Assembly: GCA_021029095.1 (NCBI GenBank)
Contig: JAJOHG010000027.1
Coordinates: forward strand, 1 to 64,000
Length of the DNA stretch: 64,000 bases
Source of the DNA: Phellopilus nigrolimitatus
Taxonomy: Eukaryota; Basidiomycota; Agaricomycetes; Hymenochaetales; Hymenochaetaceae
Reading direction: 5' to 3'
Positions 21,037 through 31,651 of this stretch are shown here, piece after piece. The position numbers and the translations under genes were made by a program. Under the pieces are notes generated by a model that saw only the letters and a list, made by a program, of their open reading frames with translations, ran no database searches and was not told the origin of the DNA. How positions within the stretch are numbered: the first letter of the stretch is position 1; each line of letters opens with the position of its first letter.

Positions 21037-22500
21037 TTGTCGACGTATCAACGTCTAGACAAAATTTCTACCCTACCCAAACTCCCCGCTAACGCGGTCT
21101 GGCCCACCGATCAACCCTACCCAACTGCGGGAACCTATCCACTCACCCTCAGAAGGAGATCGGACGGACAAATTGCCTGGAAAGTATTTCTTGAAGGAGG
21201 CGATCCGCACACCGAACTTTTATACCGTTACCACGAATTTGGAATCCTCCAAAACGTCCGACCCCGCGAACACTCAAGTCGACCTATTGAAATACCAACG
21301 CCACCACAGCATATCGACCCTGTTGACGTAATCACTCGATCGTTATCTCAAACATCGCTTGACGACAATTCCACTGCACCACCTCACGTTCCTACTCGAC
21401 CAAATACTCCACCACAGACCACAGTACCAACCGTCACGCCAAGCCCCACCATGAGCACCAAAGAAATCGCATTCGCCAAGCCCCCTGACTTCGATGGCAA
21501 GCGCAGCAATGCCCAATACTTTTGGGATGCCTGCCAGGCCTATCTACGAGGCAACAAGGACATCTACAAGACCGATCTGCACAAAATCACGTTCGTCCTT
21601 TCATTCATGAAGATTGGTTCAGCCGCCACTTTCGCCAGCAATAAGTACAAGACATACACGGATACAGCAGAATATGGAACCTGGGCAGACTTCGCCAAAG
21701 CCTTTGACGCCCAGTTCCTCCCTGTCAATGCCAAACAGGATGCGTCGTTTGCAATCGCCAATTGCAAACAGGACGACGATGTCGACGGCTTCATTGCCAC
21801 ATTCAAGAGTCTCGCCCTCCAAGCCGGGTTCACCCAAGAGGAACCCCTCATCGAGTACTTCCGCCGAGGTCTCAAATCCAGCATCGCAGACAAGATCTAC
21901 AATCGAGGCGAGCCTACTACACTCGAAGGATGGTACACCGAAGCCAGCAAAGCCCAACAGAACTTACGACGACAAGCTGAGCTCAAGCACGCACGACAAG
22001 CGATGGTCTGGGGCTTTGGTACCAGCCCAGGCAACAACCTGACGAAGAAGACTGACCCTGAAGGCTTCCAACGCAGCTCCAGCGGCGCAGCCTGGGAGCC
22101 AACTTCTGGGAAGCAAACCGATCCCAACGCCATGGAAATTGGACGAGTCTCTAAGGAGGAGAGAGATCGTCGCAAGACAGACGGACTTTGCTTCTATTGC
22201 GGAAAGAAGGGACATCTGGCGCGCGAATGCCGTCAGAAATTCGACACTCCCAACAGTCGACGATTCGCCTTTGACAATCGAACCACAAGGGCTGGCAGCA
22301 ACTACAAGATCATGTTCCATCGTGACCCCCCGAGGCGCAGCATCCGCAGCACCCCAGCCACAGAAGCGCCTGCCCAGCATGCCGAATCTTCGACACCCGC
22401 TAAAGAACCCCCTTCGGCCCGCATTCGCGCCATCCTGGCCAACCTCTCTGAAGAAGAACGCAAATCCGCATTCGACAACCTGGACCTCGAGGGTTTTTAA
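21037..22500 (+). CDS. Gypsy Gag protein
   Basis: 487 codons. The N-terminal 140 residues are Pro/Thr-rich. An internal Met (about 21451, MSTKEIAFAKPPDFDGK) begins the retrotransposon-gag domain (WADFAKAFDAQFLPVNAKQD, FRRGLKSSIADKI). The CCHC knuckle CFYCGKKGHLAREC is at about 22190-22235. The protein packages element RNA. The start at 21037 lies 21 bp after the LTR, so the internal Met is also possible. It stops 80 bp before the pol Met, in another frame, so pol needs reinitiation or frameshifting. Confidence 0.9.
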   Translation: MSTYQRLDKISTLPKLPANAVWPTDQPYPTAGTYPLTLRRRSDGQIAWKVFLEGGDPHTELLYRYHEFGILQNVRPREHSSRPIEIPTPPQHIDPVDVITRSLSQTSLDDNSTAPPHVPTRPNTPPQTTVPTVTPSPTMSTKEIAFAKPPDFDGKRSNAQYFWDACQAYLRGNKDIYKTDLHKITFVLSFMKIGSAATFASNKYKTYTDTAEYGTWADFAKAFDAQFLPVNAKQDASFAIANCKQDDDVDGFIATFKSLALQAGFTQEEPLIEYFRRGLKSSIADKIYNRGEPTTLEGWYTEASKAQQNLRRQAELKHARQAMVWGFGTSPGNNLTKKTDPEGFQRSSSGAAWEPTSGKQTDPNAMEIGRVSKEERDRRKTDGLCFYCGKKGHLARECRQKFDTPNSRRFAFDNRTTRAGSNYKIMFHRDPPRRSIRSTPATEAPAQHAESSTPAKEPPSARIRAILANLSEEERKSAFDNLDLEGF

Positions 22501-22580
22501 GAAGGCAGCCAGCATCGACGTCTGCACTGCCTAGTATTTCGATTTCTCCTGTAATCATAGCCGAACATGCCCACAATTCC

Positions 22581-25500
22581 ATGAAAATTCCCATTGGCAT
22601 CCACTCGAGAAAAGCAATCGTCGAAACCACAGCCCTCATAGACTCCGGCGCAGAAGGACAATTCCTCGACTCCACCTTTGTGGACATACACCAAATCCCC
22701 ACCAAACCTCTGCGTCGACCCATTCAAGTCCTTAATGTTGACGGAACTCCTAATTCCGAAGGAGAAATCAGTCGTTTCACTTGGCGATTCATTGCGATCG
22801 GCGAAGAACTCATCCCAATTTATTTTCTCGTTACCTCCCTTGGAAGAGAAACCGCTATCCTGGGCCTTCCTTGGCTACGTCGCATCAACCCCAAAATCGA
22901 TTGGGAGAAACGCACTCTGGACATCCCTAGGCAAAATCCACGATCCCTATCTTTTGCCCGATGCGAATCCTATGCCCCACCCGAAGAGCGATCTTTTGTC
23001 GCAAAAATCACTCTCAACATCCGCGCAAAAGTAAACACCGCCATGGATCTTGCACAACGTGCCAATGCTGCCAAGGAACAGAAACCCCTTGAAGAAATTG
23101 TACCAGCACACTACCATCAGTTCCTGAAGGTTTTCGAACAGAAGGCATCCGAACGTTTTCCTCCAGTACGGACCTATGACCACGCCATCGTCCTAAAACC
23201 CGATTTCCAACCTAAAGACTGCAAAGTCTATCCCATGGCACCCACGGAACAAAAGGCTCTGGATGACTTCCTTGACGACAACTTGAAGAAAGGTTATATT
23301 CGCAAATCCTCTTCCCCCATGGCCTCACCTTTCTTCTTCGTCGGAAAAAAGGACGGAAAATTGCGTGGATGCCAGGACTATCGCAAACTCAACGAAGGAA
23401 CCGTCAAAAACGCCTATCCGATTCCCCTCGTATCTGAACTATTGGACAAAATCCAGGGCGCAAAATACTTCACCAAACTGGATGTACGATGGGGATACAA
23501 CAATATTCGGATCAAAGACGGTGACCAATGGAAGGCAGCATTCAAAACAAATCGAGGACTCTTCGAACCTATGGTCATGTTTTTTGGACTTTGCAATTCA
23601 CCGGCGACCTTTCAAGCATTCATGGATGACACCTTCCGAACCGTTCTGCTGGAAGGATGGGTCCTCATCTACATGGACGACATTTTCATCATGGCCTCGG
23701 ACATTCCTACACTTCGCGAACGCACCCGCAAAGTCCTCGCCATTGGACAAGATGCCGACTTATACTTCAAACCGGAGAAATGTGTTTTCGAAGCCACACA
23801 GGTAGAATATCTTGGACTTATCATTTCGGAAAACTCAGTTTCCATGGACCCTGTCAAACTGGCTGGAATCTCGCAATGGCCCACACCGACGAACAAAACC
23901 CAAGTCCACTCCTTCCTAGGGTTCTGCAACTTCTATCGCCAATTCATCGACCATTATGCAGAAATTGCGGCACCATTGGACGTACTAAAAAGGGAGAAAA
24001 CCACGTGGGAATGGTCAGACGTACATGAGAATGCATTCCAACGGCTCAAAGGCAAATTCCTTGAGAAACCCATTCTCCAGATGCCTGACAAAACTCGGCC
24101 ATTCATCCTGGAAACCGACGCCTCTGGTGTAGCATCGGCTGGCACTCTTAAACAACTCGACTCGAACGGCGAACCCCATCCCTGTGGTTTCATCTCCAAA
24201 CAGTTTGACGACACCCAACGACGCTATGAGATTTATGATCGAGAACTCTTGGCAATCATCCGCGGACTTGAGGCCTGGCGACACTATCTATTGGGTGCAC
24301 CCCATAAGATAACCATCTGGTGCGACCACAAGAACCTTACCTATTTCCGTGCGGCCCGCCGTCTTTCACCCCGCCAAGCACGATGGAGTCTATTTCTCTC
24401 CCAGTTCGACCACCACATTCAATATGCACCAGGAAAAGACAACACCACAGATCCCATGTCTCGACGCTCTGATTACCTGATTGATGGCAAATCAGAACCC
24501 GATGACCCCCCACTCTTACCCGAATCCGTCTTCGTGGCCACGACTACATTCGACTTTAAGACCCGTCTAATTCTTCGCACCAAAGAAGACAACTTTGCCA
24601 ATGAAGCTCTCAATATCATCCGATTGGCCGGTATTCCACCATTTCGGTCTTCCCTTGCCGATTGGACAGAGAAGGATGGCATTGTATTCTTTAAACAGAA
24701 GGCCTACATCCCAGATGACATCGAACTTCGCCGACATGCAGTACAACTGTACCACGACACCCCTGTCATGGGACACCCCGGAATTTACAAAACCCTCGCA
24801 TTGCTCAAACAACATTATTGGTGGCCAGGAATGTACATCTTTGTCAAGAAATTCGTCAATGGTTGCGCGATCTGTCAACAAATGAAGATCAACACACATC
24901 CCACCGTCCCACCCCTCCATCCGATCCCTGCTGAACCCAATGCGCATCCGTTTTCCACAGTCTCCATGGACTTTATCACCGGACTCCCCGAATCAAATGG
25001 CTACGACTCCCTATTCGTCACCGTCGATCACAACCTTTCCAAAGGCATCGTCCTCCCCCCTGCAACAAAACCATTGATGCCCTTGGAACTGCCCAATTGT
25101 ATCACGACAACGTCTACCGGCGCTTTGGGTTACCCCAGAAACTCATCTCCGACAGAGGACCCCAATTTGCCTCCAAAGTATTCCAGGAGCTTTGCAAGAA
25201 GCTCAATATCACATCAGCCCTATCCACCGCATTCCACCCTCAAACAGACGGAGAAACGGAGCGAGTAAACCAAGAAGTCGAAGCATACCTTCGAATCTAT
25301 TGTGGACGCCATCCCGAAACCTGGGCTGATCACCTGCCTGATATCGAATTCGCACACAATCAGCGTGAACATTCTGCCACAAAACGCTCTCCATTCTCAC
25401 TCCTTATGGGGTACGAACCAATCGCCATCCCTGCTGCAGACCCCAACTCCGATCACCCCTCGGTAGAAGAACACCTTCGCTCCCTTAAAGCCCTCCGAGA

Positions 25501-25996
25501 AGAAGCACTTGCTGCGCATGAGCTTGCTCACATGCACATGGCTGCCCGCATGACTCGGAATTTCACACCCTTCAAGAAAGGGGAGAAAGTTTGGCTAGAA
25601 GCCCGGAACCTTGACATCGCCTCTCCATACAAGAAATTGTCCCCTAAACGCGAAGGTCCCTTTGAAATCAAGGACGTACTATCCCCATGGTCTTATCGCC
25701 TGACTCTACCGGTCCGATGGCGAATCCACAACGTCTTCCATGCCTCCCTCCTGACTCGTTATGTGGAGACCGATACCCACGGACCTACCCACGCGGAGCC
25801 ACCACCTGACCTTGTCAATGGAGAAGAAGAATACGAGGTTGACGCAATACTACGTCATCGTTTCCCAAAGAACCGAAGACAATACCTCGTGTCCTGGAAA
25901 GGATGGTCATCGCTCCACAACTCGTGGCAGAAAGAATCGGACCTCAAAAATGCGAAAAAACTTCTCAACGATTATAAAAAGACCCATCGACTCTAA
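22581..25996 (+). pseudogene. Gypsy Pol polyprotein with chromodomain, one frame break
   Basis: Retropepsin ALIDSGAEGQFLD (about 22637); RT with MVMFFGLCNSPATFQAFMDD and YMDDIFIMA (about 23670); RNase H with LETDASGVASAG (about 24110); integrase zinc finger (HPGIYKTLALLKQHY...CAICQQ); core with SMDFITGLPES, LISDRGPQF and HPQTDGETERVNQE; and a C-terminal chromodomain (EYEVDAILRHR...YLVSWKGW, about 25826-25960). The frame changes at a C-run at about 25054-25059. The first reading ends at 25268, and the second picks up the integrase at 25063 and ends KKTHRL at 25996. One extra C would rejoin them, so a disabling deletion or a base-calling error fits better than programmed shifting inside the integrase. 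Confidence 0.92.
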
Positions 25997-26028
25997 CACC
26001 GTCCATCAACTCCCGTTCCCACTGTTCC

Positions 26029-26385
26029 ATGCCCTACTTCCACTTCCACATTCCCCATCTGCCCTCTGTCAACTGGACCTTCGCCCTAGAAATCGGAGAA
26101 TCCACCCCTCTTTTCCTTCAATTTGTCATCGACCACACCAACTACCCCGACGACCGTCGCCTCGTAATCCGCCTCGGCATCGACGTCCTCGAACAGCAAA
26201 TCCTCCACCTCGTCTTCCGTTCCATCCCACCTAGCCGTAGGCCCAACCGTCTATCCCGAGCCGTCCCTGCACGCAACATACCCGTACAATTTGTTCCCCC
26301 TGAAGACCTCATCCCCGACCTCGACCCTGTCCCTGTCTATCGCGATGCCGCCACAGAGATCCCCGAGGCGCCTGAACACCTTTGA
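26029..26385 (+). CDS. Gypsy extra ORF 3a, unknown
   Basis: 118 codons starting 33 bp after pol. It contains FALEIGESTPLFLQFVIDHT and LGIDVLEQQILHLVFRSIPP, mixed hydrophobic and charged, with no recognised domain and no clear signal peptide. It overlaps ORF 3b by 95 bp in another frame. It could be a separate accessory protein or the first part of one protein split by a frameshift. Confidence 0.6.
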   Translation: MPYFHFHIPHLPSVNWTFALEIGESTPLFLQFVIDHTNYPDDRRLVIRLGIDVLEQQILHLVFRSIPPSRRPNRLSRAVPARNIPVQFVPPEDLIPDLDPVPVYRDAATEIPEAPEHL

Positions 26386-27211
26386 TCCTCTCCCGGCACC
26401 TCACACTCGGCTCCCCGTCTCTGGCAACCGGCCCAACCTCGACTTCGCCAATGATCGCTCTTTCCTCCGCCATGTCTTCGTCGATCCTGGTCTCGTCAGC
26501 CCCATTAGTCAAACCATCCGAGACTCTCAACGGCCCGATCTCGTCCGCTGGCAGAAGGCCCATGACCAAGCCGAGCAGAACCTCACCATCGCCAACCGTA
26601 TGGGTGAACATATCGATGAACTGCGCGACGAAAACGAGAAGGCAAAGTCTACGGCTCGCCGGCAAATTCGACAAATCTTGGAAGGAGCCCTTGATGCTGG
26701 TGTACTCGCTATCCTGGACGACTATCGACCCTCGAATGACCGCTTTCCCATTGATGAAGCCACAGGCGCCATTGATCTCACTTCGCCTCCGCCTGGACTT
26801 CCGGTCCCTCCACCGTCGAATCCGCCACCTCCTGCTGCACCATCACCGTCTCCGTCACCCCCCGATGAATTCATTGCCGGAACATCACCACCGGTCACTC
26901 CACCCACGGCTCGTCCCTTCCGGCGCGCAGTCAATCCCTTCACGCAGTCCATGATGGGTGACGTCCCGTTCTCTCAGATGTCGCCTCAGGAGATCCAAGG
27001 ACACCTTAACCGGCGCAATTCCCCTGAGAACTCCATGGCAACTCCGCTTCGAGTTCGGACACAGTTCTCGCCTCGGGTCATCAGGTGCTTCACATGCGGC
27101 CAAGACGGACATCGGCAACAGGATTGTATTCGCTACCAATGTGGATGGTGCGACAGACTCGCCCCTGGACACTCCTCGACTAACTGCCCGCACACAAACC
27201 GTCATTATTAG
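26291..27211 (+). CDS. Gypsy extra ORF 3b with CCHC zinc knuckle
   Basis: 306 codons, possibly starting at a later Met (MPPQRSPRRLNTF, about 26345). The N-terminal half has a coiled-coil-like region (KAHDQAEQNLTIANRMGEHI, ENEKAKSTARRQIRQILEG). A Pro-rich centre follows. The C-terminus holds the knuckle CFTCGQDGHRQQDC and a second Cys/His cluster CGWCDRLAPGHSSTNC. It occupies the env position but looks nucleic-acid-binding, not envelope-like: I see no transmembrane segment. It resembles a second Gag-type protein. Confidence 0.7.
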   Translation: MFPLKTSSPTSTLSLSIAMPPQRSPRRLNTFDPLPAPHTRLPVSGNRPNLDFANDRSFLRHVFVDPGLVSPISQTIRDSQRPDLVRWQKAHDQAEQNLTIANRMGEHIDELRDENEKAKSTARRQIRQILEGALDAGVLAILDDYRPSNDRFPIDEATGAIDLTSPPPGLPVPPPSNPPPPAAPSPSPSPPDEFIAGTSPPVTPPTARPFRRAVNPFTQSMMGDVPFSQMSPQEIQGHLNRRNSPENSMATPLRVRTQFSPRVIRCFTCGQDGHRQQDCIRYQCGWCDRLAPGHSSTNCPHTNRHY

Positions 27212-27339
27212 GGATGGAACGTCCGCGATGACGTTAAACTAGGAGGTCGTTGTGGGAACAGATTCGTGAAACCCTCTGCTTTCAGGTGACGCTGACAAAC
27301 CTGGTCCAACGTTTTGGTTTCGGCGAACTGTCGGTCTTA

Positions 27340-27351
27340 AAGAGGGGGTAA
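27340..27351 (+). promoter_or_regulatory. Gypsy polypurine tract
   Basis: AAAGAGGGGGTAA-type purine run ending immediately before the 3' LTR. It is the expected plus-strand primer site. Confidence 0.8.
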
Positions 27352-27839
27352 TGTTAGAACTTACCTTGCTTACCTCACGATCCCCCTTACATCATTCCTT
27401 CCTTGCTTAGTCAGGCCCTTTCCCTTAGTTTATGGCCTGACCCCTTCCTCATTGTACGCGCCCCTCCTAGGTGCTCCCCGCTCCACGCTCCACTGCCTCA
27501 TTCCATGCTCCACTGTACATGCCCCTTACGGGCCTTTCCCTCACGCTCCCCTCATGTCATGCTGCGCATGACTCCATAGCTCCACTGACATCACAGTCAG
27601 TCTCACAGTATATATAGGTACATCGCTGGGACCTTAAGCCCCAGCTTGACCTCCTTGTTCAGTAGCTAGCATAGTCTTGCTATTCATCGCCCTGCTCTTC
27701 ATAGTCCTGCGCCCTGCGCTTCACAGTCTTGCCATAGTCACCGTCGCCTTGTCACAGTCAAGCCTCACGTCACTCGTCACGTCACTGTCCACAGTCACGC
27801 TCCTCGCTCCATTAGGCAAGACCCTGTTACTCCGTAACA
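27352..27839 (+). repeat. Gypsy 3' LTR (488 bp)
   Basis: Same length as, and apparently identical to, 20528-21015. Followed by the CTTAC duplication. Confidence 0.95.
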
Positions 27840-27844
27840 CTTAC

Positions 27845-28241
27845 CGTCCATGATATGCCGGAGCATAACGGTGTCGCCGAGCGCCTGAACCGCACAATCC
27901 TCGAGAAAGTGCGCGCTATGTTGCACGCGAGCGGCCTGCCGAAGTTTTTGTGGGCCGAGGCCGCGCGCCACGCTGTTTGGTTGAAGAACCGTACCCCGAC
28001 GCGAGCGCTGAAGGACGTGACACCGCACGAGGCGATGACGGGCACGAAGCCCGACCTTCGCGGGCTGCACGCATGGGGAGCGAGGTGCTGGGTGCACGAC
28101 AATTCGAGCTCGAAGCTCGAACCGCGCGCGCGCGAAGGCCGCTGGATGGGATTTGACGCGACGTCGAATGGGCAGCGAATTTTTTGGCCTGAAAAGAAGA
28201 GTATTAGCGTTGAGCGGAATGTTTATTTCGACCCCGGGGAG
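27845..28241 (+). pseudogene. Copia-2 gag-pol, segment 2 (integrase C-part)
   Basis: Continues segment 1 in frame: MPEHNGVAERLNRTILEKV carries the catalytic Glu of the DDE integrase, then WAEAARHAVWLKNRTPT and WMGFDATSNGQRIFW. It ends at DPGE where hAT-1 is inserted. Confidence 0.93.
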
Positions 28242-28429
28242 TAGAGCCTGGCACGAGTAGAACCTCGGGTTGACCCGGACCTGTTGGCGGGTCACCCGTG
28301 GCTTAAATTTCCCAACCTGGACCCGGCTTGACCCGGACCTGTTCGGACTCGGACCTACGGGTCCCCAAAAACCCACGGGTGCAGGTCACGGAGGTCAAGG
28401 GTCAGTTTGCGGATCTTCACAGGTTTTTG

Positions 28430-28566
28430 TAACCAAAGCCGTGAACTCCTATCTTACTGAGCCAAACTACACGGAGGCATACCAGACAGCACCCAGATCG
28501 TCTCTTACTTAGTCAAGAACAAGTCATTGACCTTCGAAGAGTGCATTGTGTGGGCGAGACTGCAAT
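28430..28566 (+). pseudogene. Captured UBA1 (ubiquitin-activating E1) fragment
   Basis: AVNSYLTEPNYTEAYQT followed, after a one-base shift, by QIVSYLVKNKSLTFEECIVW and ARLQFE. This resembles the E1 region after the adenylation domain (yeast: NVNAYLTQPNF...FEDCIKWARLEFE). It ends exactly at a GTAAGC donor site, so an exon-intron boundary was carried along. Too short for function. Confidence 0.65.
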
Positions 28567-28599
28567 TTGAGTAAGCAAAATCCCCACACACTGTATACC

Positions 28600-29240
28600 A
28601 CAAACCTACTGACGGCCCCACCCGACCTGCACGAGCTGTACGCGCCGCATCCTGAGATTCGCTTGCCGCTGAATGCATGCATCTCGCCATCGCCGTGCGC
28701 AAATGCGGACCCACCCTACCAGTGCTGCACATTCAATGCGGTCCTGACGACCTCCGCACTGCTCAACAAGTCCAAATTGCTTTTTGGACTCGTCCTCACG
28801 CCATACCACTCGCTCAAAGAGGGCGATACTCCGATCCTGTGCATCACCGACACTGTCATCTCGTGCTGCCGCTGTTGCAGAACCCTTCGTGCAGTTCATC
28901 GACGGCGGCAACCAATGGTATTGCATGCTTTGCATGATGTCCAATGAGGTGCCGCAGATTTTTGACTAGGGACAGGTGGGCACGCGCAGAGCTGGTCGAA
29001 CTCGTTGCACCGACAGAATACATGGTCCGCCCGCCCCAGCCTGTGTTTTACTGCTTCTTCGTTGACATGATCTATGCCGCTGTCTCGACCGGTATAGTCG
29101 CGACTGCCTGTCGGTCACTACTCGAGACGCTCGATAGAATTCCGAACGATGACAATAGGACGAAGATCGCGATCATCGCTTTCGACGTCACCTTATATTG
29201 CTTTACTATGCCGGTACACATAATTCGCGAAAACTGTACT
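28600..29240 (+). pseudogene. Captured SEC24 (COPII cargo adaptor) fragment
   Basis: PPDLHELYAPHPEIRLPLNA and NKSKLLFGLVLTPYHSLKEG, the zinc-finger region (ITDTVISCCRCC, then [18 protein letters not shown]), and [13 protein letters not shown] with [20 protein letters not shown] from the trunk domain. Frame changes after CCRCC, a stop after PQIFD and several substitutions show decay. The normal protein recruits cargo into COPII vesicles at the ER. Confidence 0.87.
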
Positions 29241-29559
29241 TTTTCTATCTCTTATTTGAGCACATTAGCCGGGAACAGACAGGCGTTTTGGTGGGGACAT
29301 GTTGGGCTGACTAATACAGCTACAACATAAGTGGAAGACAATAACTTTTTTTCCAAGGAGTGCTAAGCAAAGAAAAAAGCACGAGCAGAACCAACTCATC
29401 GAGGGCTCTCATTCCATATATTTATTTTGTTGTGAAGTGCGAAAATAAATTAAACAGGTGCCTAGATGCATTGTCGATAAAACAAGGTGCTCGGATGTTT
29501 CCGACCCCTCTAATCATTGACCCAGGTCGCACTGGCTGAGTGACATCTCACTCCGTCGG

Positions 29560-30722
29560 GCAGCAGCTCCTCCGGTGGACGCTTCTACGACGACCCGCAC
29601 AACGACGCCTGGGCTGCGCAGGCGCCCGCCTTCGGCCACTGGAGTCCGCGCAGTGCCCGGTGGCAGCGCGAGCACTACGCGAGCAGGGGCGACGGCTACA
29701 GCGACTACTCGTACGAGCACGACGCGCCGCCGTCCTTGTTGCAATCTGGGTACAGCGAGTACTACTCCGCGTCGAGCGAGCCGTGCGACGAGCCTGCGTT
29801 CTACGAGGCGGGCTATCATGACAGGTCGGCCTACAGGCACAACTACCAGCAGCAGCGCTCATACAGCACCTATCTCGCAGGCCCGGCGTTCTCGCCTCGA
29901 CACCGCCGCACACCTACGCCCTCACCCCCGCCCGCGCCCCTCCCGTCATCCCCGTCTCCAGACTACATCCAGGTCGCGTCTCTCCCCTCCAGCCCTTCCC
30001 ATCCGCCCCGCGCAAGTTGGTCATCCTCGATCTCAATGGCACGCTCCTTGTGCGCACCGCGCGCGGCGTGCCGCACCCGCGGCCGTACATGCCCGCGCTG
30101 CGCGACTTCCGCTTCACGCCGCGCACGCGCGCGTTGGCTCGACTCGATGGTCTGCTCCAGCGCGCAACCGCACAACATCGACAAGATGGGTGCGCTGCTG
30201 CTTCTTTGACGCGCTCTTCGGTGTGCCTCTTGCCGGCACCGCAGCGTGCGACGCAGACGAAGGGTTCGTCGCCGTCTGGGCACGCGACACGCTCGGCCTC
30301 TCACATGGCGACTAATGTACGCTTCTTCTCCCCCTATCGTTCTCTAACTAGTTCTTACCTGCCCCTAGCGAAAAAAACACAAACAACGAAAGACCTCGCG
30401 AAGCCCTGGGCTCGCCTCTTCCACCCCCAGTACCTCCTCTGCCAACGCTCCCACTTCCGCGCCTAGCGCTGAACCCCCGCGGGAGCTGCACAGCGCGTAC
30501 ACGACATTTCTCCTTGACGACTACCCCCGCGAAGGCGCACCTCCAGCCGTACAGCCACGTCTGCATCCGCGAGTATGCAGAGCAAGCGCGCGAGCGCGAC
30601 GTTCGTCTCAAGGTGCGCGCTTTGTTTGCGCAGGTGGAGGTAAAGCCGGAGCCGGCGCAGACGCACGAAGCGCAGGAGGCGCTGGCGCTTGTGGAAGAGG
30701 CGGACGGGGAGGTGGAGCCGGA
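29560..30722 (+). pseudogene. Captured FCP1-homology (HAD-type) phosphatase fragment
   Basis: A Tyr/Ser/Pro-rich N-terminal region (GGRFYDDPHNDAWAAQAPAF, then SYEHDAPPSLLQSGYSEYY) leads to LVILDLNGTLLVRTARG and RPYMPALRDF, an FCP1/NIF phosphatase motif with Asn in the second Asp position of DxDxT. LDSMVCSSAQPHNIDKM, FVAVWARDTLGLS, TQTTKDLAKPW and AHLQPYSHVCIREYAEQA follow in other frames. At least two frameshifts. The fragment ends at a GTAAGT donor at 30723, next to the SMC2 junction. Confidence 0.72.
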
Positions 30723-30727
30723 GGTAA

Positions 30728-31440
30728 GTGTGTCGAGCTTTGGGATGATCTCTTCAGCGAGCAGGGATGTGATTTCGTCGACACGCTTCTCCTTCTTGCC
30801 CATGGTCTTCTTGGCCTTGTCCTTCTGCTCTTCAAACATGCGTGTGCCGGCCGCCTCCTCTACCATGCCCAGGATTTCTTGAGGTCGCATATTCAAGACC
30901 TGTTCGACGATGAGATAGCGTTGGTATATATCATAATATGCCTACCTTCGTGATGCGGCCCTGTATAATAAGGAAGTTCGGGTTGTTGATGTTCAGCTGC
31001 ACACCTTGGAAAAGCGTCTGGATGGTGTGCTGCTGCGACTTGTGTCCGTTGAGCAAATACTTGGAAACGCTAGGCAAAGCTATTTGGCGCGTGACTGTGA
31101 TCTGTTTGCAGTTCTCCAGTCCGACAGGCCTTTTGTCGCGATCTGAAATTGTCGAAGACGATCGTGACGCTGGCTTTCGTTATCCCGGCCTGACCACGCT
31201 TGTAAATGAGGTCCTGCTGGTTCTGAGCGCGCATCTGAATCATACAGTGCGTATTTCTTACTGAGGACACGTTCGTGATTCCGAGCACGAAGCAGATCGC
31301 GTCCAAGATGTTGGATTTGCCAGAGCCGTTGAGACGCGTAGAGCGCGCGATGGCATCCCAATCCGCCATACCCACATTTATCTCTGACTCCTTTGGAACC
31401 CTTGCCTGCTATGTACATATCATACTTACATATGATATAC
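30728..31440 (-). pseudogene. Captured SMC2 (condensin) N-terminal fragment
   Basis: Opposite strand to the other captured pieces. It carries the P-loop [20 protein letters not shown] (about 31330-31270), [20 protein letters not shown] and VTIVFDN. After a partly intronic stretch come NMRPQEILGMVEEAAGTRMF and KAKKTMGKKEKRVDEI to PKLDTL (about 30900-30730). These are ATPase-head and first coiled-coil sequences of condensin SMC2. Intron-like gaps are retained, which implies DNA-level capture. Confidence 0.9.
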
Positions 31441-31651
31441 AAATAGATGTACCTTTGCTACACTTTCCTTGAAAACCCGTGTGAATTACCCGCAGGTTTT
31501 GAAAAAACACAGATTCTCAACCTGGACCCGCGAAAACCCGTTTCCCACGGGTCACCCGTGCACGGGTGATCCGTGAATACGGATCTGCAGTCCGAGTCGG
31601 GTCGCAAATACCCACGGGTTCCAGGGAGTCGTGCTACGCTCTACCGGGGAG

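Larger units (their letters stand above)
20528..27839 (+). mobile_element. Ty3/gypsy chromovirus-type retrotransposon inserted in copia-2
   Basis: 488-bp LTRs at both ends look identical by eye. TSD is CTTAC (20523-20527 and 27840-27844), within the copia-2 integrase codons. The order is gag, pol (protease, RT, RNase H, integrase, chromodomain), then two extra ORFs before the 3' LTR. LTR identity indicates a very recent insertion. Confidence 0.96.
28242..31643. mobile_element. hAT-1, Pack-type hAT element with four captured host gene fragments
   Basis: Left terminus TAGAGCCTGGCACGAGTAG; the right terminus as reverse complement is TAGAGCGTAGCACGACTCC. The 8-bp TSD CCGGGGAG is at 28234-28241 and 31644-31651, and copia-2 is in frame across it. 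Subterminal regions (about 28260-28430 and 31480-31630) are packed with GGGTCACCCG/ACCCGG-like motifs. The interior has no transposase but pieces of UBA1, SEC24, an FCP1-like phosphatase and SMC2. It shares the TAGAGC..(N)CACGA terminus with hAT-2, so both probably belong to one family mobilised by a transposase elsewhere. Confidence 0.9.

Noticed and set aside
26029..27211. An env gene in the gypsy element
   Set aside because: No signal peptide, no transmembrane segment and no envelope-like motif. The zinc knuckles indicate nucleic-acid binding.
28242..31643. Interpreting the SEC24/SMC2/UBA1 pieces as functional host genes
   Set aside because: All are partial and frame-broken and lie between hAT termini inside a retrotransposon.
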